DNA of 64,000 bases, from contig SUSS01000010.1 of assembly GCA_005046945.1 (NCBI GenBank), forward strand, positions 1 to 64,000. The letters run 5' to 3'. How positions within the stretch are numbered: the first letter of the stretch is position 1; each line of letters starts with the position of its first letter. The position numbers and the translations under genes were made by a program. The DNA comes from Tissierella creatinini. GTDB lineage: Bacteria > Bacillota > Clostridia > Tissierellales > Tissierellaceae. Below are positions 20,068 to 29,046 of the stretch, piece after piece. Under the pieces are notes generated by a model that saw only the letters and a list, made by a program, of their open reading frames with translations, made no database searches and was not told the origin of the DNA.

Positions 20068-21215
20068 TATTCCGCCCCCTTTGTATTATTAGGTACTTTA
20101 TCATCATGTTTAACAAGTTTCATTAATAATCTAGCTAGACCTGCATTCATAATCATGGCAAATGCTGAAAAATAAATAATTACAGCTATTACCACATCTA
20201 TAATCTCCGGTTTATATCCTACTAGACTAGCTAGAGTACCTCCACGTTGAATATGGGATATGAAAATCGAAGCAAATATAATCCCTATCGGATGCGAACT
20301 CCCTAAAAGGGCTACAGCTATACCATTAAAACCTGCAGCTGCTATTCTATTAATCGGTTCATAAGTCATACTAGAACCTGCTATGGCGGATGGAGCTAGT
20401 ATAGCTAGAGCTCCTCCCAATCCGGCAAGACCTCCTGCAATAACCATGGTTATGATAATATTAGTTTTCACTCTCATACCTGCATATTCTGCAGCAAATT
20501 TATTGTAACCGGTAGCCTTTAGTTCATAGCCGAAGGTAGTCTTTTGAAGAACCATATACAATCCAATGCCTATAAGAATAGCAAAGATTATTCCTAAATT
20601 CACGTTTGAACCTTGTATTCCTAAAGATGGGATTTGAACTGATTGAGGTAAATATTTAGTTCTGGCCATAGTGGATATATACATGGTCTCATTAGTTTGA
20701 ATCATCATATCTACCAAATACATTCCAATATAGTTAAACATAATGGACGTTATTACTTCATTTACATTTAGAAGAGCTTTAAACACTCCAGGTATAAATC
20801 CCCAAATCATTCCGCCTAGTATACCAGCTAAGATAGCTACTATCCAATGTATTCCACTAGGTAAATCCATCATAAATCCCACATAAAGAGCAAAGAACAT
20901 ACCCATTGTATATTGGCCTGAAGCACCTATGTTAAATAGGCCCATCTTAAATGCAAATCCAACGGAAAGCCCTGTCATTATAATAGGAGTAGCAAAGTAA
21001 AATACATCTCCTATCCTTTTTAAACCACCTAACAAGACAAACCTAAATCCTGCAACTGCCTTTTCAGGTGCAGCAATAAGCATTATAATAAATCCAAAAA
21101 TCATTCCTAGGAATATAGCCATTAAAGCAGCTGTAAATGACGAGAAAGCACTACTTTTGGTAATATTCTTGATATTATATTTTTTACTATGAGTTATGTC
21201 GTTATTATTCGCCAT
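20067..21215 (-). CDS. Nucleoside-type ABC transporter permease (NupP/YufP family)
   Basis: A 382-residue BPD_transp_2 permease with the motif FKMGLFNIGASGQYTMGMF and the cytoplasmic coupling region FGYELKATGYNKFAAEYAGM. The start overlaps the end of the ATPase gene by 11 bases and the stop overlaps the next permease start by one base, so the three transporter genes are translationally coupled. Confidence 0.88.
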   Translation of the reverse strand: MANNNDITHSKKYNIKNITKSSAFSSFTAALMAIFLGMIFGFIIMLIAAPEKAVAGFRFVLLGGLKRIGDVFYFATPIIMTGLSVGFAFKMGLFNIGASGQYTMGMFFALYVGFMMDLPSGIHWIVAILAGILGGMIWGFIPGVFKALLNVNEVITSIMFNYIGMYLVDMMIQTNETMYISTMARTKYLPQSVQIPSLGIQGSNVNLGIIFAILIGIGLYMVLQKTTFGYELKATGYNKFAAEYAGMRVKTNIIITMVIAGGLAGLGGALAILAPSAIAGSSMTYEPINRIAAAGFNGIAVALLGSSHPIGIIFASIFISHIQRGGTLASLVGYKPEIIDVVIAVIIYFSAFAMIMNAGLARLLMKLVKHDDKVPNNTKGAE

Positions 21216-22752
21216 TGTTATTCTCCTTTATATTATCCCTCTTAGCACCAGACATATAAAGTCCTAGTTCCTGGACGGTAATCTTTTTAGGATCTAGTTC
21301 CCCTACTATCTCGCCTTCATAGATAACTAGAATTCTATCGCTTACATTCATTACCTCATCTAATTCAAGTGACACAAGAAATACTGCCTTTCCTTCATCT
21401 CGTCTTTGGACTAATTGTTTATGAACGTATTCTATTGCCCCTACATCTAGGCCTCTAGTTGGCTGTACAGCAACAAGGAGCTCATGCTTCTTATCTATTT
21501 CCCTTGCAATAATTGCCTTCTGCTGATTTCCGCCGGACATACTTCGAGCAATGGTTATAGGTCCCTGACCGCTTCTAATGTCAAATTTATCTATCAAACC
21601 TTCTGAATATTTTCTTACTGAATCAAATTTGATAAATCCGCCTTTTTGAAATTCAGGTTCCCAATATCTTTGTAAAACAAGGTTCTCTTCAAGTTTGTAA
21701 TCCAACACGAGACCATGCTTATGCCTATCTTCAGGAATATGACTCATCCCATTTATAGAACGCTGTCTAATAGATGCATTTGTAATATCATTACCCATTA
21801 AATTGATGTTTCCAGATGTAGACTTTTGAAGGCCAGTCAAGGCATGTACAAATTCCGTCTGTCCATTTCCATCTATACCTGCTAGGCAGACAATTTCTCC
21901 TGCTCTTACATCAAAGGAAACATTTTTCACCGCATTATTCTTGTTATTCTTAGATTGAACTGTTAGATTTCTAACAGAAAGAACTACTTCTCCCGGCTCT
22001 CTTTTTTCCTTTTGAACAGTAAAGCTTATATCCCTTCCAACCATCATTCTAGACAGCTCTTCCTTAGAAGAGTCCTTTATATCCACTGTACCAATGTATT
22101 TACCTTTTCTTAGGACTGTACATCTATCTGCAACCTCCATTATTTCATTAAGCTTATGAGTAATAAACAATATGGATTTACCTTCCTCTGCAAATCCTTT
22201 CATTATTTGTAAAAGCTCTTTTATCTCCTGAGGCGTTAAAACTGCCGTTGGCTCATCAAATATTAAGATTTCATTGTCCCTATATAGCATTTTAAGAATT
22301 TCAACCCTTTGCTGCATTCCCACTGTAATATTCTCAATTAAGTTATCAGGATCTACCCTAAGTCCGTATTTTTCGCTTAACTCCACTACCTTTTTTCTTG
22401 CATCCTTCTTTTGAATGAAGCCCATAGTATTAGGTTCCACACCAAGTATTATATTTTCTAATACCGTAAATATATCTACTAATTTAAAGTGTTGGTGAAC
22501 CATACCTATACCTAGGTCATTGGCATCATTAGGGTTATTTATTTTAACAATTTCTCCGTTTTTTCTAATCTCACCTATTTCTGGCCGATAGAGTCCGAAG
22601 AGTACACTCATTAGTGTGGACTTACCTGCTCCATTTTCACCAAGAAGTGCATGTATCTCCCCCTTTTTTAATCTAAGGGTTATATTATCGTTAGCAATGA
22701 TACCAGGAAATTTTTTCGTAATATTTAGCATTTCAACAATATAATTTTCCAC
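21205..22752 (-). CDS. Nucleoside-type ABC transporter ATP-binding protein (NupO/YufO family)
   Basis: A 515-residue ATPase with two fused nucleotide-binding domains. The first has GENGAGKSTLMSVLFG, TVGMQQRVEILKML and ILIFDEPTAVLT. The second has the degenerate P-loop GIDGNGQTEF and MSGGNQQKAIIAREI, as usual for sugar and nucleoside importers. The start codon is GTG after AGAGGAT. It energises the two permeases encoded downstream; the binding protein is upstream across a hairpin. Confidence 0.92.
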   Translation of the reverse strand: MENYIVEMLNITKKFPGIIANDNITLRLKKGEIHALLGENGAGKSTLMSVLFGLYRPEIGEIRKNGEIVKINNPNDANDLGIGMVHQHFKLVDIFTVLENIILGVEPNTMGFIQKKDARKKVVELSEKYGLRVDPDNLIENITVGMQQRVEILKMLYRDNEILIFDEPTAVLTPQEIKELLQIMKGFAEEGKSILFITHKLNEIMEVADRCTVLRKGKYIGTVDIKDSSKEELSRMMVGRDISFTVQKEKREPGEVVLSVRNLTVQSKNNKNNAVKNVSFDVRAGEIVCLAGIDGNGQTEFVHALTGLQKSTSGNINLMGNDITNASIRQRSINGMSHIPEDRHKHGLVLDYKLEENLVLQRYWEPEFQKGGFIKFDSVRKYSEGLIDKFDIRSGQGPITIARSMSGGNQQKAIIAREIDKKHELLVAVQPTRGLDVGAIEYVHKQLVQRRDEGKAVFLVSLELDEVMNVSDRILVIYEGEIVGELDPKKITVQELGLYMSGAKRDNIKENNNGE

Positions 22753-22905
22753 ATTATCCTCTTCTTTATCATATATTTTTTGTTATGAGTCTACTTTTTA
22801 AACAGAACTAATTAATGTTTATAGTTCTTACAAATTTAATCCTTAAATTAATAATTCAAGAAAAGAAGCTTTTTAAAACAATATATAAAACCTATTTTAT
22901 TTAAT

Positions 22906-22947
22906 ATGAAAAAAATGGAGGAAATATTAGTTTCCTCCATTTTTTAC
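22906..22947 (-). terminator. Intercistronic hairpin between binding protein and ATPase genes
   Basis: A stem of about 15 bp (AAATGGAGGAAA with TTTCCTCCATTT) flanked by A- and T-runs. It is strong enough to be a terminator, probably partial, which would make the binding protein more abundant than the membrane parts. Confidence 0.8.
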
Positions 22948-22996
22948 TTGCATAAGACTAAACCAATATTGCAGCTAGTTAAATTATTTTTAAGTA

Positions 22997-24184
22997 TTAT
23001 CTAGTTGTTACTGCTACCTTTGCAAGATTTAATTGGCTTGTTAATTCATCAGCTGTTGCATTACCTTTAGCATCAGCTACATCTATTTTACGTATTACTT
23101 CTATACTTCCATCTGCTAGTTTAGCAAGTATTTCATCATATTTTGCCTTATTGAAAGTTTCGAATCTATCAAATGCATCTGCAGCATCATCACCTATAAC
23201 CTTTGTAGGAAGGCCAACACCATCATTAGATGCATTGAAATATGTTGTTTTTCCTGCATATGTGTCCCAACTGTTTGTTTTATAAATTGATTCAAGAACG
23301 CTTATTACAGAAGCTGCAAGACCTTTAGTTGCTGATGTTATAACAGTTTCACTATCATATCTTTGGTCAACGTCTACTCCTATAACTTTTGCATCAGCTT
23401 CACTAGCTGCTGACATAACGCTCTTACCAACAGCACCACCAGCTGCAAATATTACTTCGACTCCCTCTTGGAACATGGTTCTAGCTGTAGCCTTGTTTGT
23501 ATCATTTTCTTCAAAGTTTCCTGTGTAATGATAGGTCACTTTTATTGCTCCGTCTCCCATACCTAATTCTTCAGCTGCATCTTCAGCCCCTTGAAGATAC
23601 CCATACCCAAAGGCTTGAACTGCAGGAACTGCCATACCACCCATAAATCCTAAATTAGTCATTCCTTCCATAACTGCAGCATATCCAGCTAGGTAGCCTG
23701 ATTGTTCTTCAGAATACATTACTGATGCAACGTTTTCTTTAGTTTCAAATGTAGCATAATCAGCTGTACGAGGCGCCCCATCTAGAAGTATGAATTTAAC
23801 TTCCGGATATCTAGTCTGTGCTTCATAAATAGGAACTTCAAACAAAAATCCCGGAGTAACGATTACTTTTGCTCCACCGGTTACTGCTAAATCAATAGCT
23901 GCAAGGTAACCAGCATCTGATGCTTCCTCAGGTTTGATGTATTGATGAGTAATATTCTCTGCCTCAGCAAAAGCTATTACACCTTCCCATGCTCCCTGAT
24001 TAAATGATTTGTCATCGATATTGCCCTTATCTGTAATAAGTGCAATTTCAAAACCTTCTGTAGGACTTTCCCCACCATTACTAGGTTCAGGTGTAGTTCC
24101 ATTGTCTGTAGCCGGTTTACTACATCCTGCCACACTTAAGGCTACTAACAAAAATGCCAGAGCCAATGCAAGTGTTTTTTTCAT
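22997..24184 (-). CDS. BMP family substrate-binding lipoprotein
   Basis: A 395-residue lipoprotein. Lys-Lys N terminus, hydrophobic core and lipobox LSVAG/C with Cys21 as the lipidated residue, then a Thr/Pro/Ser/Gly linker, then the BMP fold (FEIALITDKGNIDDKSFNQG, GGAVGKSVMSAASEADAKVIGVD). It is anchored outside the membrane and delivers purine or other nucleosides to the permease. A TATAAT (24230-24235) lies about 46 bases upstream of its ATG, with a weak -35. Confidence 0.92.
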   Translation of the reverse strand: MKKTLALALAFLLVALSVAGCSKPATDNGTTPEPSNGGESPTEGFEIALITDKGNIDDKSFNQGAWEGVIAFAEAENITHQYIKPEEASDAGYLAAIDLAVTGGAKVIVTPGFLFEVPIYEAQTRYPEVKFILLDGAPRTADYATFETKENVASVMYSEEQSGYLAGYAAVMEGMTNLGFMGGMAVPAVQAFGYGYLQGAEDAAEELGMGDGAIKVTYHYTGNFEENDTNKATARTMFQEGVEVIFAAGGAVGKSVMSAASEADAKVIGVDVDQRYDSETVITSATKGLAASVISVLESIYKTNSWDTYAGKTTYFNASNDGVGLPTKVIGDDAADAFDRFETFNKAKYDEILAKLADGSIEVIRKIDVADAKGNATADELTSQLNLAKVAVTTR

Positions 24185-24311
24185 TTTATGACCCCCTATT
24201 CAATTGATTAGACTAACGTCTTTAAATTAATTATACCCCAGAGTTGCTTAAAACCTAACAATTAAAAGATTATATTCCGTTTTGCAATCGTTTTCTTAAT
24301 CTCTTGTTAAA

Positions 24312-24343
24312 ACGAGGCATAGATATCTATGCCTCGTATATTA
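24312..24343 (-). terminator. Terminator of the glycine reductase operon
   Basis: A 26-base perfect palindrome (ACGAGGCATAGAT and its complement, 24312-24337) followed on the minus strand by TTTTAAC, directly after the grdD stop. Confidence 0.8.
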
Positions 24344-24349
24344 ATAAGA

Positions 24350-25531
24350 TTAACAGCCTTCGTGCTCTCCTACACCGAAACCAGCATTGGCAAGAACCTT
24401 AATAGCTGCATTAACCTTTGTTTCATTTACCATTACTATAGGTCCAGTACAACCCATGCCTGATTCAGCATAGATGCCTTGTTTCCATAGAGCTTGAACT
24501 GCATCTTCTAGTTCCATAATATCTATACCATCAATAGTTCCGGTTACTACTTCTTTTTCCGGAGCTTTAACTTCTTCAGTAGCCGCTTCCTTTTTAACTT
24601 CCTTAGTTAATCCCTTAAGGATATCATTGAAACCAGCTTTGTTTGCGCTAGCAAATTCAGCCTTAGCTACTGAGTTAATATTACCTTTAACAAGGCTTGC
24701 ACCATAAGCTAGTGCATTAGCAATTACAGGGCTTCCTGAAGCTCTTGATATGATTAATACAGTTCTATCAAATCCTTCTCCTATTCCAGGTCCATAACCA
24801 TAACCTTGTGATTCAAAGCTTCCACCGGTTGTAAATGATGAGAACATCTTCATCAAAACATTTCCTGTAAGTGTATCAGTTATCATCACATCAGGAGTAC
24901 CCATTAGAAGGTCATTTCCTCTCATTACAGCTCCACCGTCAGCTCTTGCTGATTCTGTAAAGTTGATCTTATATCCCTTAGCTGATAGGTCTTTAAGAGC
25001 TTTTTCAACCTGACGTGCTCCATCAACGTTTAATATACCTACTGTTGGGTTTTCGATACCCATAGACTTTGCTGCAATTATACCGTATAAACCGTTCTTA
25101 ACCATTGCTTCAACTCTATGAGGTGATGAAGTCCCTGTAGTAGTTGCTATAAACATTTCCTTACCCTTCCCAGGAGTAATTACTCTACCTACTGTTGATA
25201 CTCCAATAGGGAAAGGGTAGTGCATTGTAACACAAGCTCCGATTTCTCCGCTATCAAGCATTTCTTCCATTTTCTTGTAACCTTCATCTTCATTAGCTAC
25301 TACTACCTGAGTTAATTTTGAATCTACTTTTGGTCCAATCAATACTACTTCAATGGAGCTATCTCTAAATTGTGCCATTTCAGCACCTTTTACTACATTT
25401 TCAAGACCAAGTTCACTACCAAGAGTAGTTACACCCACTCTTACTTTTTGGCCAAACTGTCCTGTTTCCATTGCATCAGCAATATCGTTGAACACCTTAC
25501 CTATAATTGATTTAATATCATTAGCTGCCAT
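24350..25531 (-). CDS. grdD: Glycine reductase complex component C, subunit alpha (GrdD)
   Basis: A 393-residue protein related in fold to phosphate acyltransferases (PlsX-like). With GrdC it takes the carboxymethyl/acetyl group from selenoprotein A and releases acetyl phosphate, which yields ATP. TTTGTSSPHRVEAMVKNGLY and a C-terminal Cys in GMGCTGPIVMVNET are visible. Two ATGs are adjacent; the second (25531) is better spaced from GAGGTG. It begins 10 bases after grdC. Confidence 0.93.
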   Translation of the reverse strand: MAANDIKSIIGKVFNDIADAMETGQFGQKVRVGVTTLGSELGLENVVKGAEMAQFRDSSIEVVLIGPKVDSKLTQVVVANEDEGYKKMEEMLDSGEIGACVTMHYPFPIGVSTVGRVITPGKGKEMFIATTTGTSSPHRVEAMVKNGLYGIIAAKSMGIENPTVGILNVDGARQVEKALKDLSAKGYKINFTESARADGGAVMRGNDLLMGTPDVMITDTLTGNVLMKMFSSFTTGGSFESQGYGYGPGIGEGFDRTVLIISRASGSPVIANALAYGASLVKGNINSVAKAEFASANKAGFNDILKGLTKEVKKEAATEEVKAPEKEVVTGTIDGIDIMELEDAVQALWKQGIYAESGMGCTGPIVMVNETKVNAAIKVLANAGFGVGEHEGC

Positions 25532-25541
25532 CATATCACCT

Positions 25542-27080
25542 CTAATCTTTCAATAGATGAGAAGCAAAATCTCTCATAGTCTCAGCTACTAAGTTTCTAA
25601 CTTCTTCTTCAGAAACACCTTTACTTTCTTCAACTTTTCCAGGGTTCTTTTCGATAACGATTGAAGCTCCATCGAATAAGTTAGTCATTCTACCTAGGAA
25701 TAAACTTCCCTTACCAACTACCATAGCTCTGTTAATATTTCCTTCTAACATTTCTTGTCTAGCAAAGCCAATATACGGAACACCTGAAGGTATATGACCT
25801 TGAGTTGGAGCCCAACCTTCCATTCCATGTTTCTCCATAAAGCTAACCATATCAGTCTTCTCAAGCTCGCCTCTCTTAACTCCAATAGCAGCTATCATCT
25901 TGTAGTTAGCCTCTGGAACATTTCCTGCTCCTGCCGGCTTAGTTACATCTGGGTTTTGCATTTCTACTGAATATTTATCGATATCTGTAATCTTTAAGCT
26001 TCCTCTATCAAGTGGTTCAGTAACAAGTGATTGAATTACAGCTTGTGGTGAAGATCCAGTTCCTACATTATGCTTTCCTACGATATCATTTCTCATTATT
26101 GGATTAACTCCATCATTTTCAGATATTAATACAGCAAATCCGCCAATAACGTCTTCTAATATTGGAATACCTTTTTTAACATGGTCTTTACCGTTCATAC
26201 CAAGTTTAGCTGTACAACCACCGGATACAACAACTACGTTCTTAAATGTACCTGCCGCTACTAATGAAGAAGCTGAAATAAGTGTATGAGCAGGAGCTGC
26301 ACAGAATCCTCTTACGTCTGAACCTGAAGCGTTTACAAAGCCTGATAATTCAGCAACAGCCTTAGCAAAGTTACCTCCACCTCTTTGGTTCATATCTCCA
26401 CATGCTTCTTCTGAGCACTCTAATACATAATCTACATCTTCAGGGTTAATATTGTTCTTAGCACATAGGTGAAGAGCAGCTAATATTCCTGAAGCTTTTG
26501 TTACAAGGTTTTCAAACATAACGTGTGCATTTAAGTTAACGTCTACATCATGTGCTCTTTTAACGCAACCTACTAATTTGCCGTCATGCATTAATGCTTC
26601 TGCATGTTGGTCATTAATTGCATGTTCAATATCTGCTATGTCATCGCCATCCTTAAGCCTAGCAACTAATTCGTCTTTTATTAAAGGATGTGCTGTTAAT
26701 TTCGCTTTTACACTTGCTGTGAATTCTTTTTCAAGATTTACTAAGTCAAATACGTCAGAAATCTTAATCAAACCAATGAATTCATCTTGTGGCATTATCT
26801 CTCCAAACTTACCTTCTCTCTTAGCATCTGCAACATCTTTATCATACCAAGGTTGCGCTACTTTCTTTAATTCTTCTGGTTTGTGGTTCCCGATATATAC
26901 TTGGTTTGGAAGATAATTTACTGCTTGTTCAAATGTTCTTAAGGATTTTGGTAATTCCTTAAGGTATTCTGAATTAGGATTTAAAATCATTTCTGTTGTT
27001 TGTGTTGTACCATTATGAAGCACCATGTCTGGAGCATGTACTAAAACATAACTTGAACCTTTTATTACTGAATAACTCAT
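25542..27080 (-). CDS. grdC: Glycine reductase complex component C, subunit beta (GrdC)
   Basis: A 512-residue protein whose C-terminal part is thiolase/FabH-like, with GSDVRGFCAAPAHTLISASS, and C-terminal region GKGSLFLGRMTNLFDGASIV. It is the acetyl-transferring subunit that works with GrdD. Length matches known GrdC. It is separated from grdB by 80 bases that hold a hairpin. Confidence 0.95.
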   Translation of the reverse strand: MSYSVIKGSSYVLVHAPDMVLHNGTTQTTEMILNPNSEYLKELPKSLRTFEQAVNYLPNQVYIGNHKPEELKKVAQPWYDKDVADAKREGKFGEIMPQDEFIGLIKISDVFDLVNLEKEFTASVKAKLTAHPLIKDELVARLKDGDDIADIEHAINDQHAEALMHDGKLVGCVKRAHDVDVNLNAHVMFENLVTKASGILAALHLCAKNNINPEDVDYVLECSEEACGDMNQRGGGNFAKAVAELSGFVNASGSDVRGFCAAPAHTLISASSLVAAGTFKNVVVVSGGCTAKLGMNGKDHVKKGIPILEDVIGGFAVLISENDGVNPIMRNDIVGKHNVGTGSSPQAVIQSLVTEPLDRGSLKITDIDKYSVEMQNPDVTKPAGAGNVPEANYKMIAAIGVKRGELEKTDMVSFMEKHGMEGWAPTQGHIPSGVPYIGFARQEMLEGNINRAMVVGKGSLFLGRMTNLFDGASIVIEKNPGKVEESKGVSEEEVRNLVAETMRDFASHLLKD

Positions 27081-27117
27081 TTGCCCACCTCCATAAAATT
27101 TAAAGCCTTACCTAATT

Positions 27118-27145
27118 TAAAAGGGTGAAATTAATCACCCTTTTA
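27118..27145 (-). repeat. Intercistronic hairpin between grdB and grdC
   Basis: Stem AAAAGGGTGA with TCACCCTTTT around a 6-base loop, followed by an interrupted T-run on the minus strand. It may attenuate transcription into grdCD or protect the upstream mRNA end. Confidence 0.65.
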
Positions 27146-27160
27146 ATTATAATTCTTTTA

Positions 27161-28474
27161 TTACTTTACGTCAAATACTGTTTGTTCACTTACCTCAGTA
27201 GTTAATGCTTCAAGAGCTCTTTCAACAAGCTTTCTCCTTAAAGCTTTTTCTTCCTTAGGGTCTAGTGCAGGATTTCCAAGTGGGTGAGGAATAGCTATAG
27301 TAGGAACTATTCTGTTAGCACCAACCGTTAATGATATTGGAACTACTGTACACATGTGAACTACCGGAATACCAGCTCTTTCTATTTCCTTAACCATTGT
27401 TGCACCACAACGTGTACAAGTGCCTCAGGTGGAAGTTAGAATAACTGCATTTACTCCGTCAGCTACTAATTCCTTGCTGAATTCTTCAGCAAATTTCTTT
27501 GAATTTGATACTGCAGTACCATTACCTACTGTTGAATAGAAATATCTATGAAGGGAACCAATTTTTCCTTCCTTCTCCAAATCTCTTAATACGTCAACCG
27601 GAATAACTCTATCTGCATCTTGGTTAGCATATATAGGGTCATGACCACCGTGAGCAGTTTCCCACTCGCCTTCTACAAGGTCCATAACACCTTCAATATC
27701 ATATTTACCATATCTTTGTGCAGATGATGATTCAATATGGTCTGGATTTCCGTGTGGTACTATACCACCGGATGTAACTATAGCAATTTTAGCTTTAGTT
27801 ATATCCTTAACTGCTGGATTAGGGTCTACTTTATCGAAGTCAGGCATTGGGAACTCAGTTTCAAATGGCTCATTGTTTAGTTTCTTAATTAACATATCAA
27901 CTGCTCTAGCTGAACCTCTCTTATCAGTAAAGTAATTCTTTCTGATTCCTCTTGCATGGTAGTGTTCTTCTGCCGGAGAACCAATTTCTTCACCCTTAAC
28001 TAGTTTAAGAGCTAGTGGAACAATTTTATCAACTGCATCCTTCATACCTGCAGCACTATTCTTTGTTTCAACGATATATACACTCTTCTTATACATGTCA
28101 GCACCTGGGTTTTCAATATACATACCAGTAATTGCCGGAATGCCAAGTTCTTGTTGAACAGCTTCAGCAACGCCACCAGCTGCTACACCGTATCTACCTG
28201 CATTGAAAGCCGGTCCTGCTATTACTAAATCAGGATTGTATTTCTTAATCAAATCAAGGACTTCCACTTTAGCTTCTTCCATATTTTCACCGAAATAACT
28301 GTCTCCACAGATAACTGTAGCAACTATTTCAGCTTCACCTTTAAATCCTGCTTCAAGAGCTAAACCTGGTCCTATTTTTTCTTCTCTTACTTCAGGCTTA
28401 ATATGAGCCATCTCTTCACCACCAATTCCTGCAAAGAATTGGTTTATATAGTGAACTATTCTGATTTTCCCCAT
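27161..28474 (-). CDS. grdB: Glycine reductase complex component B, subunit gamma (GrdB), selenoprotein
   Basis: A 437-residue protein read through an in-frame UGA at codon 350, giving ILTST-Sec-GTCTRCGATMV, the Sec-x-x-Cys motif of the GrdB active site. Automatic callers split it into a 349-residue and a 78-residue piece. GrdB binds glycine through the pyruvoyl group of GrdE and transfers the carboxymethyl group to the selenium of GrdA. Full length when read through; the ATG at 28474 follows AAAGGAGGG. Lies 43 bases after grdA. Confidence 0.97.
27425..27427 (-). other. Selenocysteine UGA codon in grdB (Sec350)
   Basis: The minus-strand codon is TGA, with unbroken homology-like reading on both sides. 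Downstream bases can fold as GCAC...GTGC with an inner CAC/GTG and a GTT loop, a candidate bacterial SECIS hairpin within about 25 bases of the UGA. Confidence 0.93.
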
Positions 28475-28517
28475 ATATTTCCCTCCTTTCTATTTTTATT
28501 AGGTTTAGGAACGCTTA

Positions 28518-28991
28518 TTAAAATTGAGTATATTGTTCTCTTATTTCTCTCATTTTTTCTACAATGGCATCAACATCTAATACCATTTCCATCATACCAA
28601 CTTGTTCGTCATATACATCAGCATCTACTGATTCTTTGAATTCTGATTCTACTGCATGATATACTCTAAGTCCCAACGGAACTCCTGCTAATGGACCGGC
28701 ATAAGTAGGGTCTCCAGCTGTTACAGTTTCAGCTGCTAAAGCTGCTGAATCAGCTTCTGAACCACCGATAATTACGATACAGTTTTCTGCACCATATTTT
28801 TCAGCTAATTCTTTGACTCTTCTTTGATTTTCCAAATCCATTGCGCCTGCAGCCGTTCAGACAAAGCATTCTGTTGCTGAGAATACTATTTCTGCAGGTG
28901 TGGTTTTAATACATTCTTCCATGGCTGGGCCAGGGATTCCATCTCTATCTCCTATTACTATAGCTTTTAAGCCTTCAGTAAAAATTGACAT
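28518..28991 (-). CDS. grdA: Glycine reductase complex selenoprotein A (GrdA)
   Basis: A 157-residue selenoprotein. The start is ATG at 28991 ([20 protein letters not shown]), and an in-frame UGA at codon 45 gives [18 protein letters not shown], the hallmark GrdA active site. A caller that treats UGA as stop would begin the gene at the internal ATG 28841 and lose the catalytic residue. GrdA carries the carboxymethyl group as a selenoether from component B to component C and is then re-reduced by thioredoxin. It is preceded by AAAGGAAG. Confidence 0.97.
28857..28859 (-). other. Selenocysteine UGA codon in grdA (Sec45)
   Basis: In-frame TGA between GTC and ACG on the minus strand, inside the invariant Cys-Phe-Val-Sec-Thr-Ala-Ala-Gly motif of GrdA. 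Confidence 0.95.
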
Positions 28992-29046
28992 AAATCCACT
29001 TCCTTTCTCATATTATATTTTATAGTTTTAATTTATTGCTTTATTA

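Noticed and set aside
27161..27427. Frameshift or pseudogene in grdB
   Set aside because: The break is a single in-frame UGA inside the known Sec-x-x-Cys motif, so this is selenocysteine recoding, not damage.
28518..28841. GrdA as a 107-residue protein starting at the internal ATG
   Set aside because: The upstream sequence continues in frame through a UGA with the exact GrdA active-site motif; the true start is ATG 28991.
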